32,941 bases of DNA from Acidiparvus fluvialis (GTDB lineage Bacteria > Acidobacteriota > Holophagae > Holophagales > Holophagaceae). Location of the stretch: positions 1 to 32,941 of the forward strand of contig JBFSVS010000009.1 of NCBI GenBank assembly GCA_041263285.1, written 5' to 3'. The notes under the pieces are model-generated. The model ran no database searches. It was given only the letters and a program-made list of their open reading frames with translations, and was not told the origin of the DNA. Each line of letters opens with the position of its first letter. The first letter of the stretch is position 1. The position numbers and the translations under genes were made by a program. Shown here one piece after another: positions 1 to 9,249 of the stretch.

Positions 1-2540
1 ATAATTGTTGTAGAAACGAGAACATTTACCCTGCCTTCCATGAAATCAAGCATAACTTTTTCTAAGTCCTGCTCGGGTAATTGACCATGTCCGATGCCCA
101 TTTTCGCCTCGGGGACTAATTCCTGAATACGGGCTGCGATTGATTCAATACTCTCTACGCGGTTGTGAACAAAAAATACTTGGCCTTTTCTTTTTAATTC
201 AAAATGAATCGCTGACTGAATCATTTCATCACTCCAAGGGGTGACAATGGTCTCGATTGCCAGCCGATTCTTAGGTGGAGTTTCGATCAAACTAATTTCC
301 CTTAGGCCTGTCAAACTCATGTGAAGACTTCGTGGTATGGGTGTTGCACTCATCGACAATTGATCTACATTAACTCGAAGTTTTTTCAATTTTTCTTTAT
401 GACTCACTCCAAACCGTTGTTCTTCATCAATAATCACCAGGCCTAATTCAGCAAATTGAATCCCCTTACCCAAAACTTGGTGGGTGCCGATTAGAATATC
501 GACAGTACCCTTCTCTAGATCATCTCGAATTTGATTCATTTTAGATTTTTCTACGAAACGGTTCATCATTTCAATACGAATGGGAAATGCTGCAAAACGT
601 TCTTTTAGATTTCGATAATGTTGAAAACACAGAACAGTCGTCGGACAAAGAAATGCAACCTGCTTACCACCAAAAACCACTTTAGCTGCAGCCCGCATAG
701 CAACTTCAGTCTTCCCAAAGCCCACGTCTCCTACCAGGAGCCGGTCCATAGGCTTACTGCTTTCCAAATCTGATTTAATTGTTTCCCAAGATTCAATTTG
801 ATCCCGCGTGGGCTCAAAAGGAAAGCTTAATTCAAACTCAGCCATCTCGGGCCCATCAACAGGAAAGGCATACCCTACTTGTTGCTGCCTCTTAGCATAA
901 AGTTTTAATAATTCCTCAGAGAGATCCCGAATAGCTTTTTTAGAGCGGCGCTTAACTTTTGCCCAATGTGTACTTCCTAATTTATCAAATCTAGGTTGCG
1001 CACCTTCCGCCGAACTATATCGTTGCAATAAGTCGGCTCGTTCTAGACTGACATCAAGATACGCGCCGTCAGCATAACGTAGGCGAACTACGTCATGATT
1101 CTCACCACCGGCCTCGATAGTAACAAATCCGATGAATTCTCCGATTCCGTGATCTAAATGCACTACGGGATCACCTACTTTTAAGTCCGATAAATCACTG
1201 AGAAAAGCATGTGTACGCGATCGCTGACTCGGAAGGTATATCTTCTTGCGTCCGAATGCTTCCCACTCAGTAATGAAGACACATTGATACGCATGGAGGA
1301 TAAATCCCCCACTTAAATCACATTGAACTGCTTGAGGCATTCCCTCCGAAAAGTTCTCTCGATAGTCCTCGATGAGATCCTGGAAACGTCTCGTAGTTCC
1401 CTCGGTGGCTCCACACCAAAGTACTCGATACCCCCTATTGAGAAAATCTTCTGAAGTGTGGACAAGAGATTGAATATCTCCTTTGTGATCTCGGATTGAT
1501 TCATATCCAAAATCTACGGAGGCTTCAACCTTCCACTCTGTAAGGATCCACATCGGTTCTGATGGGTCTATTGGGAAAAAGCGGTCGTCATAATTAGGAC
1601 AAATCACTCCGCCCTGCCTACGTTGTATTAAGGCCAACTCGATTTCATTTTTAAATGACTCAGCGATGGTAGAACACCATCGAGATTCAAGTTTAAGGCG
1701 ATCAAAACCTACGAGCCAGCCATTTAGACTGGTAATCGGATGACCTAACAAGGGATAAAAAAGTTCTTCTCCAGAATAATGGCCATGTAATTTCAATTTA
1801 TTAATTCGATAGGCCAGATCATCACTAGGATCAATCGTGTTCTTTGCACAATGCTTCAAAGCATTCAGCATGGCTTCCACACTGCGATCACCTTCGTATT
1901 TGGGGAAGAGAGTGAGCGTATTAATTTCAAGTGGAGTTCGCCGCTGACTCAGCACATCAAAATAATTCATGGACTCAATATCATCTCCATTCAATTCAAT
2001 ACGAATAGGTTGATCCTCTTGATGAGGCCAAATATCGAGAACTAGGCCACGAGAACTGAAATCACCAGGTTGTGCAATCAAGGGAGTGCGACAATAGCCT
2101 AAACCTATGAGTTTTTCGAAGAGATAGTCACGATTTATCGAAGATTTCGATGAGATATGGACTTGTCGCATCAAAAACCAATCCAGATGAGGTATCTTTT
2201 CTCTCGACCCCATGGGTCCTGTGATTAAAATTTTGACTTTGTGGTTCATTAACGCAGCAAGACATTTCAACCGAGACTGCAGAATTATTCCTGGGGGTGA
2301 AATCTCACCAGCCACATAATCTATGAGACTCGGGAAAAAATAGATACCGATTGGTCCGAGTGTTTGTTGTAAGTCTTGAGCCAATATCTCTGCCTCTTGC
2401 TCAGAAGGAGCATCTACCCATAAAGGCTTTTTGAGATCCCAGGAAGCGATTAAGGTCGCCAAGGCAGAAGGAGAAGTCCAACGCAAACGATCCCCTTTTG
2501 CGGGTGGTCGAGCATCAGAAATGAGCGTTGGTTTTGACAA
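1..2540 (-). CDS. mfd: Transcription-repair coupling factor Mfd (3' end cut by window edge)
   Basis: Mfd is a DNA translocase that removes stalled RNA polymerase from damaged DNA and recruits UvrA. About 846 codons are visible; the end of the gene, expected to hold the rest of the translocase and the C-terminal domain, lies outside. Seen: an N-terminal UvrB-like region, an RNA-polymerase-interacting region with the pattern VGDPVVHLDHGIGEF, Walker A GDVGFGKTE near residue 604, and DEEQRFG near residue 703, followed by SATPIPR. No in-frame ATG exists near the 5' end. I chose TTG at 2540 because GAGG sits 6 nt upstream and it lies 14 nt after the nitroreductase stop. A GTG at 2603, overlapping that gene, is the alternative. 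The product is certain; the start is not. It is probably co-transcribed with the nitroreductase gene. Confidence 0.93.
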   Translation of the reverse strand, partial: MSKPTLISDARPPAKGDRLRWTSPSALATLIASWDLKKPLWVDAPSEQEAEILAQDLQQTLGPIGIYFFPSLIDYVAGEISPPGIILQSRLKCLAALMNHKVKILITGPMGSREKIPHLDWFLMRQVHISSKSSINRDYLFEKLIGLGYCRTPLIAQPGDFSSRGLVLDIWPHQEDQPIRIELNGDDIESMNYFDVLSQRRTPLEINTLTLFPKYEGDRSVEAMLNALKHCAKNTIDPSDDLAYRINKLKLHGHYSGEELFYPLLGHPITSLNGWLVGFDRLKLESRWCSTIAESFKNEIELALIQRRQGGVICPNYDDRFFPIDPSEPMWILTEWKVEASVDFGYESIRDHKGDIQSLVHTSEDFLNRGYRVLWCGATEGTTRRFQDLIEDYRENFSEGMPQAVQCDLSGGFILHAYQCVFITEWEAFGRKKIYLPSQRSRTHAFLSDLSDLKVGDPVVHLDHGIGEFIGFVTIEAGGENHDVVRLRYADGAYLDVSLERADLLQRYSSAEGAQPRFDKLGSTHWAKVKRRSKKAIRDLSEELLKLYAKRQQQVGYAFPVDGPEMAEFELSFPFEPTRDQIESWETIKSDLESSKPMDRLLVGDVGFGKTEVAMRAAAKVVFGGKQVAFLCPTTVLCFQHYRNLKERFAAFPIRIEMMNRFVEKSKMNQIRDDLEKGTVDILIGTHQVLGKGIQFAELGLVIIDEEQRFGVSHKEKLKKLRVNVDQLSMSATPIPRSLHMSLTGLREISLIETPPKNRLAIETIVTPWSDEMIQSAIHFELKRKGQVFFVHNRVESIESIAARIQELVPEAKMGIGHGQLPEQDLEKVMLDFMEGRVNVLVSTTI

Positions 2541-2554
2541 CCGAGACCTCGGCT

Positions 2555-3256
2555 TTATATTTTTCGGAAAGTCCAGGTTCGGGGCATCAGAATACGCTCC
2601 CACCAAAGGCCTTTTGCAGACCGCTTCCCTACCGCAAGGAACATGCACACTTCGGATTGGCTTCCAAGATTGAGAAGTTTTTTTGCTCGCCAAGGATCGA
2701 AACCCTCCATAGGGCAGGAATCGAAACCTTCAGCACGGAGTGCAAGCATCAGGGTAGCCGCAGCGAGTGCGGTTGATTTATGCGCCATGACTCGAACATC
2801 GCTTTTAGTTTGTAAGCTTGGCATTGGTCTTACCAGAGATAGGATGCGGCCTACCCAGGGTTTCCAAAATCCTAAAAGATTAAAGGGGCCATTGGTGTAG
2901 ATCAATGGAATAATTCGAGTGTAGTATTTTCGAGTTGAAGTTCGCACTGAACCCCTACTCTCAAAAACCCGTAGGATTTCATTTCGATTTCTTTTCCAAT
3001 GAGTCCAATGAGTCACGACGGCTAGGAGCACAGGAGCAGTTTTTACGGGTCCCTGATCTAGGCAAATATGATTTGCTACTTCTCTTTTTTGAGAATTTTC
3101 AATCCATACAAACTCCCATGGCTGTAAGTTACTCGAGCTAGGAGCTTTACAAGCGGCATCGATACATCTTTCTAGAACCTCAGTCGGAACAGGATCCGGA
3201 AGAAAATCACGTACCGTACGACGAGAGTTTACAACTTCATAAAAAAGATTTGGCAT
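2555..3256 (-). CDS. Nitroreductase-family FMN oxidoreductase
   Basis: This 233-residue protein belongs to the NADH/NADPH-dependent, FMN-binding nitroreductase family, which reduces nitro groups, quinones or flavins. The N-terminal SRRTVRDF (residues 11-18) and APSSSNLQPW (38-47) are the usual FMN-contacting segments. The HKSTALAAATLMLALRAEG helix and the following C-P-M-E-GFD stretch match the family core. The ATG is preceded by GGAG two bases upstream, a close but usable ribosome site. An insertion around residues 95-145, rich in aromatic and basic residues, is longer than in small family members and may shape the active site. The substrate cannot be told. It is the first gene of a pair with mfd; whether this has functional meaning is unknown. 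Confidence 0.85.
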   Translation of the reverse strand: MPNLFYEVVNSRRTVRDFLPDPVPTEVLERCIDAACKAPSSSNLQPWEFVWIENSQKREVANHICLDQGPVKTAPVLLAVVTHWTHWKRNRNEILRVFESRGSVRTSTRKYYTRIIPLIYTNGPFNLLGFWKPWVGRILSLVRPMPSLQTKSDVRVMAHKSTALAAATLMLALRAEGFDSCPMEGFDPWRAKKLLNLGSQSEVCMFLAVGKRSAKGLWWERILMPRTWTFRKI

Positions 3257-3338
3257 ATCTCCACTTTACCAAGTAATTAGTTAGAGCCCTAGAAAAGACG
3301 ATTAAGTCATACTATTCTTAGAGAGTGGAGCTTGCATT

Positions 3339-3680
3339 ATGATTTCAAATATTTTTTATTTTGTTGTATCTTCCATACTTCTCTTTCAGGGTCTGCAACT
3401 CCTAGGTGAGAAGAAATCTCCTCTAGGGACCGTACCTGAAGAAGTAGGGCAGTCACTAGAACCTTCAGAGTGGGCAGGCGTCTTTCTCATTACCTGGTCT
3501 TCTCTAGCAATCATCGTGGGACTCGTTGCTCTTCTTACTCATCAATTAGCCGGGGCCCTCCCCTTAATTAAAGCAGCCAACGGGTTTGTTTTACTTGTCT
3601 ACAGTCTTTGGGTCGTCTTCAAGGGTCGCCAAGTCGATGTTCTCACTGCTCCAACTCCAAACGAGCATGACCATCACTAA
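3339..3680 (+). CDS. Small three-helix membrane protein with His-rich tail
   Basis: This 113-residue protein is not recognised as a named family. Three hydrophobic segments are visible (about residues 5-22, 47-67 and 72-92), with an acidic loop between the first two. The C-terminus ends in EHDHH, which could bind a metal ion, though that is inference from composition only. The ATG has GGAG eight bases upstream. Its last 14 bases overlap the start of the HMA-MauE fusion gene, so the two are very likely translationally coupled and may act together in the inner membrane. It resembles small DoxX/DUF-type integral membrane proteins in size and layout. Confidence 0.7.
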   Translation: MISNIFYFVVSSILLFQGLQLLGEKKSPLGTVPEEVGQSLEPSEWAGVFLITWSSLAIIVGLVALLTHQLAGALPLIKAANGFVLLVYSLWVVFKGRQVDVLTAPTPNEHDHH

Positions 3681-4368
3681 AAAAACGTTTCACGTCTTGG
3701 GTATGCACTGCGACGCCTGTGTTCAGCGCATTCAACCCTTGGTTAGTTCGCTTGATCCTTTGGCCAAGGTATACCTTCAACCACCCAGCATAGAAATTAG
3801 TTCAACTATATCCCTTGAACAAATTCGAAAAGCACTTATTGACCTTCATTCTTATCGCATACAAGAAGAACCAATTTCAGTCATCAATCAATCTTTGAGA
3901 ACATTCTTGCCACTGATTTTGATTTTTCTAGGGCTTTTGATTTTATGCGGCTGGGGTCAAGTTATCCATGGTTCATGGGATTTGACATTAGCCATGAGGC
4001 AATTCATGGCAGGATTTTTCATTATTTTTTCTTCTTTTAAATTGATTAATCTTCGTGGGTTCGTTGATTCATATCGATCCTATGATTTTCTTTCACAGCG
4101 CTTCCCTTTTTATGCTTGGAGTTATCCATTCATAGAACTAGGTCTGGGTATAGCTTACGCGTGGGGTAAGCAGTTTTTATGGCTGAATGTATTCACTTTT
4201 TTTCTGATGCTTTTTTCCGCTATATCTGTCTACGGAGCTCTCAAATCCCATCGAAAAATTCCCTGTGCCTGCTTGGGTACAGTTATTAAACTTCCGATGA
4301 CATGGATTACATTTGTGGAAGACTTATTGATGGCGGTCATGGCCTTCGGGATGATTCTAAGTCACTAA
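3667..4368 (+). CDS. Heavy-metal-associated domain fused to MauE/DoxX-type membrane domain
   Basis: I place the start at ATG 3667, where the metal-binding domain begins, not at 3586 where the frame first opens. The protein is then 233 residues. The N-terminus is an HMA domain with the copper/mercury-type motif GMHCDAC (Cys15 and Cys18). From about residue 75 there are four to five membrane spans with YPFIELGLGIAY, typical of MauE/DoxX redox-associated membrane proteins, and a periplasm- or membrane-proximal CACLG (Cys200, Cys202) followed by a conserved acidic ED pair. MauE-type proteins are linked to disulfide or thiol handling, so a role in moving a metal or electrons across the inner membrane is plausible but not shown. 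The stop overlaps the stop of the E1 gene on the other strand. Confidence 0.8.
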   Translation: MTITKKTFHVLGMHCDACVQRIQPLVSSLDPLAKVYLQPPSIEISSTISLEQIRKALIDLHSYRIQEEPISVINQSLRTFLPLILIFLGLLILCGWGQVIHGSWDLTLAMRQFMAGFFIIFSSFKLINLRGFVDSYRSYDFLSQRFPFYAWSYPFIELGLGIAYAWGKQFLWLNVFTFFLMLFSAISVYGALKSHRKIPCACLGTVIKLPMTWITFVEDLLMAVMAFGMILSH

Positions 4369-6488
4369 TAGGCCTTTAATTTTATAAAAGCGTCAATAAA
4401 GTCGCTCACCTGTGGCAAGATCTCATCCTCTTGAAGAGGTTGATAGGAAACCCAGGTATCTTCAGCGCCAATACGACGAACAGGAGCGTCGAGTTCTAAG
4501 AAAAGCTCATCAGAAATCCGTGCTGCAATCTCGCTTCCGTAGCCCCAAGATAGGGTATCTTCGTGAGCTACTATCACGCGATGAGTTTTTCGAACAGTCG
4601 CTGCAATGGATTCCCAATCGTACGGATTCAAAGTCCTAAGATCAAGGATTTCCACCGAGATACCCTCCTTTTCTACTTCTCGCGCAGCTTGAACGGCTCG
4701 ATAGACCGTTGAACCGTATGTAATGACCGATATATCATGGCCCTCCTGAACACGACGTGCCTTACCAAAAGGAATCATAAAATCAGGATCAACTTCGGGA
4801 CCTTTATTGTGGGTTTGACGATAGAGATGCTTGGGTTCCAAAAATAAAACTGGATCATCGCAACGTATAGCGGTTCTCAGTAAACCAGCGGCATCGATGG
4901 CCGAGCTAGGGTATACCACCCGAAGACCAGGTATATGAGTGAATGTACTCTCTCCACATTGGGAATGATAAATGGATCCCCCCATTAGATAACCTCCAAT
5001 AGGCACTCGAACGACCATGGGCGCCTTAAAGGCTCCATTGCTTCTCCACCTTATAATAGGGAGTTCATCGCGGAGCTGTTGCATCGCAGGCCATATGTAG
5101 TCAAAGAATTGAATTTCAACCACAGGCTTAAATCCTCGAGCTGCTAGCCCAATGGCTCGGCCGATAATCGTGGCCTCAGCTAAGGGTGAATTAAAGACAC
5201 GATAATCCCCAAAAGCAGTTTGGAGACCATGGGTGGCTTTGAAGACACCGCCCTTCCCTTTTACTTTTGCTAGTAAAGCAGAACGACTAGCATCTGCAAC
5301 ATCCTCTCCGAAGACCAGAATTTTTGGATTGATGGTCATTTCCTGTTTCAAAACCTGATTCACACTATCGATTAGCGTCTTGGAACCGGTAATATCAAGA
5401 TCAGCGGACTCTCGATCAAACTCATCAGACGTAGGATCAACTTCTTCACTGTAGAGATTTCTCAAAAAAGTATTGGGAGCAGGGAGTGGAGCCTCACAAG
5501 CCTCATCCCATGCTTTTTGAATCTCGTTATCGATATCTTCTTGAAGACACGTCCATTCTTTCTCTTTTAAATCGCCCCACTTAAGCATCTGTTGGGGAAA
5601 ATTGATGAAGGGATCGCGACTTAACTCCTGCTTTCGCTGTTGTTCAGTTTTATAAAGTTGCTCATCGTCCGAGAGTGAGTGACTGTAGGGGCGAATAACC
5701 TTCGCGCGCACAAGAGCAGGTCCTTTGCGCGCTCGGGCATAGTTGACAGCTTTCCTTATCGCTTGATAACTTTCGATAGGATCACAGCCATCAATTTCAT
5801 CAATAATCAGGAGTCCGTGTTGGGTGTATCCCTTAAGGAGCTCTGCCACGTTGCCTCCTGGATACTGTATTTCGCTGGGTACACTGATCGCATATTCATT
5901 ATCTTCAACGAGGAAAACAACTGGGGCTTTCAAATTCACGGCGTTCGAAATAGCTTCCCAAAATTCTCCCTCTGAACAAGTACCATCACCCGTAGTCGCG
6001 AAAACTATTTCATCTTTTTTCATACCGAGTGCTTTGGTAAGCTTGAGTTTTTCAGCTCGCAAAATGGCTTCTGCAGCACCCACTGCCTGAAGAAGATGGG
6101 AGCCTGTAGGACTACTAGTCGTATAAATGTTGAGGTCTTTATGTCCCCAGTGACTAGGCATCTGGCGACCCCCGCTTGCGGGATCATCGATAGATCCAAC
6201 GCTCCCTAAGAACATTTCTTTGGCTGTATAGCCTAGGCCATAAGCTAAGGCTCTATCTCGATAATAGAGAAAGAACCAATCGTAATTTGGCTTAGCAACA
6301 AGAGCCATAGCCGACAGAACGGCTTCATGGCCTACGCCATTGATTTGAAAAAAAGCACGATTTTGGCGCTTACCCATTATTTCTTTATCATCAATTTTGC
6401 GAGAAGCATAAATCGACCTGAGCATAGAAAGACGCTCCTCCCGATTGGGAGAACTAGGAGGTGCTATTTTCTTAGAATTCTTCTTCAT
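4365..6488 (-). CDS. Fused 2-oxoacid dehydrogenase E1 alpha/beta subunit
   Basis: This 707-residue protein joins the alpha and beta subunits of a thiamine-diphosphate E1, the decarboxylating part of the branched-chain 2-oxoacid or a pyruvate dehydrogenase complex. The alpha half carries the ThDP/Mg motif starting GDGTCSEGEFWEA (from residue 167) and ending with EDN (195-197). A linker of roughly 40 residues, rich in Asp and Glu, precedes the beta half, which starts near 369 and shows VFGEDVAD and the later YGSTV and LRTLNP patterns. Such fusions are known in several phyla and are often annotated as 2-oxoisovalerate dehydrogenase. No E2 or E3 gene is present in the window, so the substrate stays open. 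It is divergent from valS. Confidence 0.9.
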   Translation of the reverse strand: MKKNSKKIAPPSSPNREERLSMLRSIYASRKIDDKEIMGKRQNRAFFQINGVGHEAVLSAMALVAKPNYDWFFLYYRDRALAYGLGYTAKEMFLGSVGSIDDPASGGRQMPSHWGHKDLNIYTTSSPTGSHLLQAVGAAEAILRAEKLKLTKALGMKKDEIVFATTGDGTCSEGEFWEAISNAVNLKAPVVFLVEDNEYAISVPSEIQYPGGNVAELLKGYTQHGLLIIDEIDGCDPIESYQAIRKAVNYARARKGPALVRAKVIRPYSHSLSDDEQLYKTEQQRKQELSRDPFINFPQQMLKWGDLKEKEWTCLQEDIDNEIQKAWDEACEAPLPAPNTFLRNLYSEEVDPTSDEFDRESADLDITGSKTLIDSVNQVLKQEMTINPKILVFGEDVADASRSALLAKVKGKGGVFKATHGLQTAFGDYRVFNSPLAEATIIGRAIGLAARGFKPVVEIQFFDYIWPAMQQLRDELPIIRWRSNGAFKAPMVVRVPIGGYLMGGSIYHSQCGESTFTHIPGLRVVYPSSAIDAAGLLRTAIRCDDPVLFLEPKHLYRQTHNKGPEVDPDFMIPFGKARRVQEGHDISVITYGSTVYRAVQAAREVEKEGISVEILDLRTLNPYDWESIAATVRKTHRVIVAHEDTLSWGYGSEIAARISDELFLELDAPVRRIGAEDTWVSYQPLQEDEILPQVSDFIDAFIKLKAY

Positions 6489-6520
6489 TAGATTTTTGCA
6501 ATCAGAAACGAAACGATAGG

Positions 6521-6549
6521 TTTACACAAATTAACTCTAATTAAGTATA
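6521..6549 (+). promoter_or_regulatory. Possible sigma-70-type promoter for valS
   Basis: TTTACA (6521-6526) and AGTATA (6544-6549) are 17 bases apart, about 70 bases before the valS start, in the divergent gap with the E1 gene. Both boxes are imperfect, and shifting by one base gives GTATAG, so this is only a candidate. Confidence 0.25.
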
Positions 6550-6566
6550 GGGTATTGGAACAATAA

Positions 6567-6587
6567 GACTCACAGATTGCGTGAGTC
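6567..6587. repeat. 7-bp inverted repeat in the valS leader
   Basis: GACTCAC and GTGAGTC form a perfect 7-bp dyad around a 7-base loop, 30 bases before the valS start codon and downstream of the candidate promoter. In RNA it would form a short hairpin; in DNA it could be an operator. I see no T-box features such as an antiterminator/terminator pair or a T-run. Confidence 0.5.
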
Positions 6588-6617
6588 AAAATGCGCTCAG
6601 TGTAAGATTAAATCAAG

Positions 6618-9218
6618 ATGGATAAAGCCTATCAATTCCAAACAGCCCAAACTAAATGGTACGAACTATGGGAGAAAACGGGTGTTTTTGAGGGATGCCC
6701 TTCCTCAAAGAAAAAGCCTTTTTCTATGTCTCTGCCTCCTCCAAATATCACGGGTAATCTTCATATGGGACATGCACTTTGCTATACCCTTCCCGATGTT
6801 ATTGCGCGGTCTAAAAGAGCTCAGGGCTTTGATGTTTGCTGGGTACCCGGAGTGGATCATGCGGGTATTGCAACTCAAATTATTGTGGAGCGACAACTCA
6901 AAGAAGAAGGAACGGATCGTCACCAGTTAGGTCGAGAAGCATTCCTAAAGCGCATCTGGGACTGGAAAGACAAAAACCAAAATGATATAGAAAATCAATT
7001 GAGGCGTTTGGGAGTTAGTGTGGACTGGTCTCGCAAACGTTTCACCATGGATGATTCCCTCAATGCTTCTGTGAGGAAAGTTTTTGTTGAGGCTTTTCAG
7101 CAAGGGCGCATTTATCGAGGCCCACGAATGATTCAATGGGATCCTATCAGCCAGACAGCTCTCTCGGATCTTGAAGTTAAACATAGTGAACGCCAAGGTA
7201 AGCTTTGGTATCTACGCTATCCGATCGAAGGAAGTTCAGAATCTATTGTTGTCGCAACCACCCGTCCTGAAACCATGTTGGGCGATACAGCCGTTGCGGT
7301 CCACCCGGAGGATGAGCGCTATCAATCCCTAGTAGGTAGGCAGATCCGCCAACCCCTTACTGGTCGACTGATCCCTATCGTAGCGGATGCATTTGTCGAT
7401 CCTGCTTTTGGAACTGGATGTGTCAAAGTCACGCCGGCTCATGATCCTAATGATCATGCAGCAGGACTCCGGCTTCATCTAGATTCAATTATGGTTATAG
7501 GCTTCGACGCAAAGATGACCGAAGCCGCAGGGCCTTATCAAGGCCTAGACCGATTTGCTTGTAGGAAAAAGATTATAGAAGATCTTGATGAGGCGGGCTG
7601 TCTTGTTAAAATCGAAGATCATACCTCTCAAGTGGCGATTTCAGAACGAAGTGGCGCCGTACTCGAGCCTCTCGTTTCAGAGCAATGGTTTATGAAGATG
7701 AATGAAGGCGCTCAAAAAGCCCTTGAGGTCGTCCGCCAAGGAAAAATTAAATTTACGCCCAACCATCATGTCGCTGTATGGGAACACTGGCTGACCAATA
7801 TTCAAGATTGGTGTATCTCAAGGCAACTGGTGTGGGGGCATCGAATCCCTGCTTGGTATTGCCAAGATTGTGGGCATATCAACGTCGCCCTCGAAGTACC
7901 GACCGCCTGCTCTCAGTGTTCTTCGAGGAAACTAATTCAGGATCCAGATACCTTGGATACGTGGTTCAGTTCGGCTCTCTGGCCTTTCAGCATTCTAGGC
8001 TGGCCCGAGACGACTTCCGATCTCAAGCATTACTACCCTAACGATGTCATGTGCACTAGTTACGACATCATTTTCTTTTGGGTTGCCCGAATGGTCATGA
8101 GTGGTCTCACTTGGGCGGGAGATATTCCATTCAAAGAAGTTTACTTTAATTCTCTCGTTCGTGATCAGTCGGGACAGAAGATGTCTAAAAGCAAAGGTAA
8201 CGTCATTGATCCTCTCGAGGTGATGGATGAATATGGAACGGATGCCCTTCGTTTCACATTAATTTCCATGTCCGCTCCGGGCACCGACATTGCCCTTTCA
8301 AAATCTAAGCTAGAGGCTTCTCGTAATTTTTGTACCAAACTTTGGAACGCCGCTCGATTCGTCCACATGAATGTAGATCAAAGCATTATCCTCAGTTCTC
8401 CATTGGTTCTTGGGGAAGCGGACCATTGGATGGCTTCAAGGCTTCAAGAGGTTTCCATCAAGGTATCAGAGGCGCTAGCCCATTATCGATTTCACGATGC
8501 GGCCGACCAACTTTACCACCTCATTTACGATGACTTTTGTGGAACCTACATCGAGCTGGTGAAAGTTCAACTGCTTCAAGGCAGTAATGGACAAAAAGCA
8601 GTCATTCTTAATTATCTTGATATTATTCTTCGGCTTCTGCATCCGATGGTTCCCTTCCTCACGGAAGAGATTCATGCCTGTGTCATCAAAGATCGACTTG
8701 CCTCTGAAGAACCTAAATTACTTGCCCGGCGTTCATGGCCTTCGGAACATCCCTTGCTACAGGGTGTGTATCCTACTTCTAGGGTTCCCGATTTCCAGGA
8801 AATTCTATCCACCCTTTTGCGTTTGAAGGCCGAGCATGGAATCGATCCTGGTAAGCGTGTCAAAGCTTATGCCACAGTGGCTTTAGTCAAAGATTTTGAA
8901 GAACCGATCAAGAGCCTAGGAAAACTTGAGAGCATCACCTTTCAAAATCAGATTGAACCGTCAAATGAATGTGCAATCGCCGTCGTGGGACACGGTAAAA
9001 TAGCTATCGAAATCGGCCAAGCCTCATCCTTGAAGAATCCTGCCTTATTAATAAAAGAGCATGACAAGCTGGGCAAAGAAATTGAGGTGCTGTCTGGGCG
9101 TTTAGGGAATGAAAATTTCGTTGCCAAGGCTCCAGCCGAGGCTTTGGCGAAAGCCCGACAAGATCTCAAAGATAAGAAATCACGTTTAGAGCAGATTAAA
9201 GATCTCCTTCGTCCCTAA
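6618..9218 (+). CDS. valS: Valyl-tRNA synthetase
   Basis: ValS attaches valine to tRNA-Val in the cytoplasm. The 866-residue length is typical for the bacterial class I enzyme. Seen: the HIGH signature as HMGH within PPPNITGNLHMGHAL (residues 40-54), the editing domain with TTRPETMLGDTAVAVHP, and the KMSKS loop at 521-525. A zinc-ribbon-like insertion has Cys415, Cys418, Cys431 and Cys434 just before DTLDTWFSSALWPFS. The last about 60 residues are charged and helical, matching the C-terminal coiled coil that contacts tRNA. A tRNA-Val(GAC) gene lies 4.4 kb downstream on the opposite strand, which is probably coincidence. Confidence 0.98.
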   Translation: MDKAYQFQTAQTKWYELWEKTGVFEGCPSSKKKPFSMSLPPPNITGNLHMGHALCYTLPDVIARSKRAQGFDVCWVPGVDHAGIATQIIVERQLKEEGTDRHQLGREAFLKRIWDWKDKNQNDIENQLRRLGVSVDWSRKRFTMDDSLNASVRKVFVEAFQQGRIYRGPRMIQWDPISQTALSDLEVKHSERQGKLWYLRYPIEGSSESIVVATTRPETMLGDTAVAVHPEDERYQSLVGRQIRQPLTGRLIPIVADAFVDPAFGTGCVKVTPAHDPNDHAAGLRLHLDSIMVIGFDAKMTEAAGPYQGLDRFACRKKIIEDLDEAGCLVKIEDHTSQVAISERSGAVLEPLVSEQWFMKMNEGAQKALEVVRQGKIKFTPNHHVAVWEHWLTNIQDWCISRQLVWGHRIPAWYCQDCGHINVALEVPTACSQCSSRKLIQDPDTLDTWFSSALWPFSILGWPETTSDLKHYYPNDVMCTSYDIIFFWVARMVMSGLTWAGDIPFKEVYFNSLVRDQSGQKMSKSKGNVIDPLEVMDEYGTDALRFTLISMSAPGTDIALSKSKLEASRNFCTKLWNAARFVHMNVDQSIILSSPLVLGEADHWMASRLQEVSIKVSEALAHYRFHDAADQLYHLIYDDFCGTYIELVKVQLLQGSNGQKAVILNYLDIILRLLHPMVPFLTEEIHACVIKDRLASEEPKLLARRSWPSEHPLLQGVYPTSRVPDFQEILSTLLRLKAEHGIDPGKRVKAYATVALVKDFEEPIKSLGKLESITFQNQIEPSNECAIAVVGHGKIAIEIGQASSLKNPALLIKEHDKLGKEIEVLSGRLGNENFVAKAPAEALAKARQDLKDKKSRLEQIKDLLRP

Positions 9219-9249
9219 TGTTAAATTGAGAAGTTTGGAGCCCACAATT

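Noticed and set aside
2431..3141. Several plus-strand open frames of 68-85 residues across the mfd and nitroreductase genes.
   Set aside because: They are antisense shadows of two clearly recognised genes and show no domain features.
3586..3666. Earlier start for the HMA-MauE protein.
   Set aside because: The extra 27 residues would overlap the previous gene by 95 bases and come before a complete HMA domain; ATG 3667 fits better.
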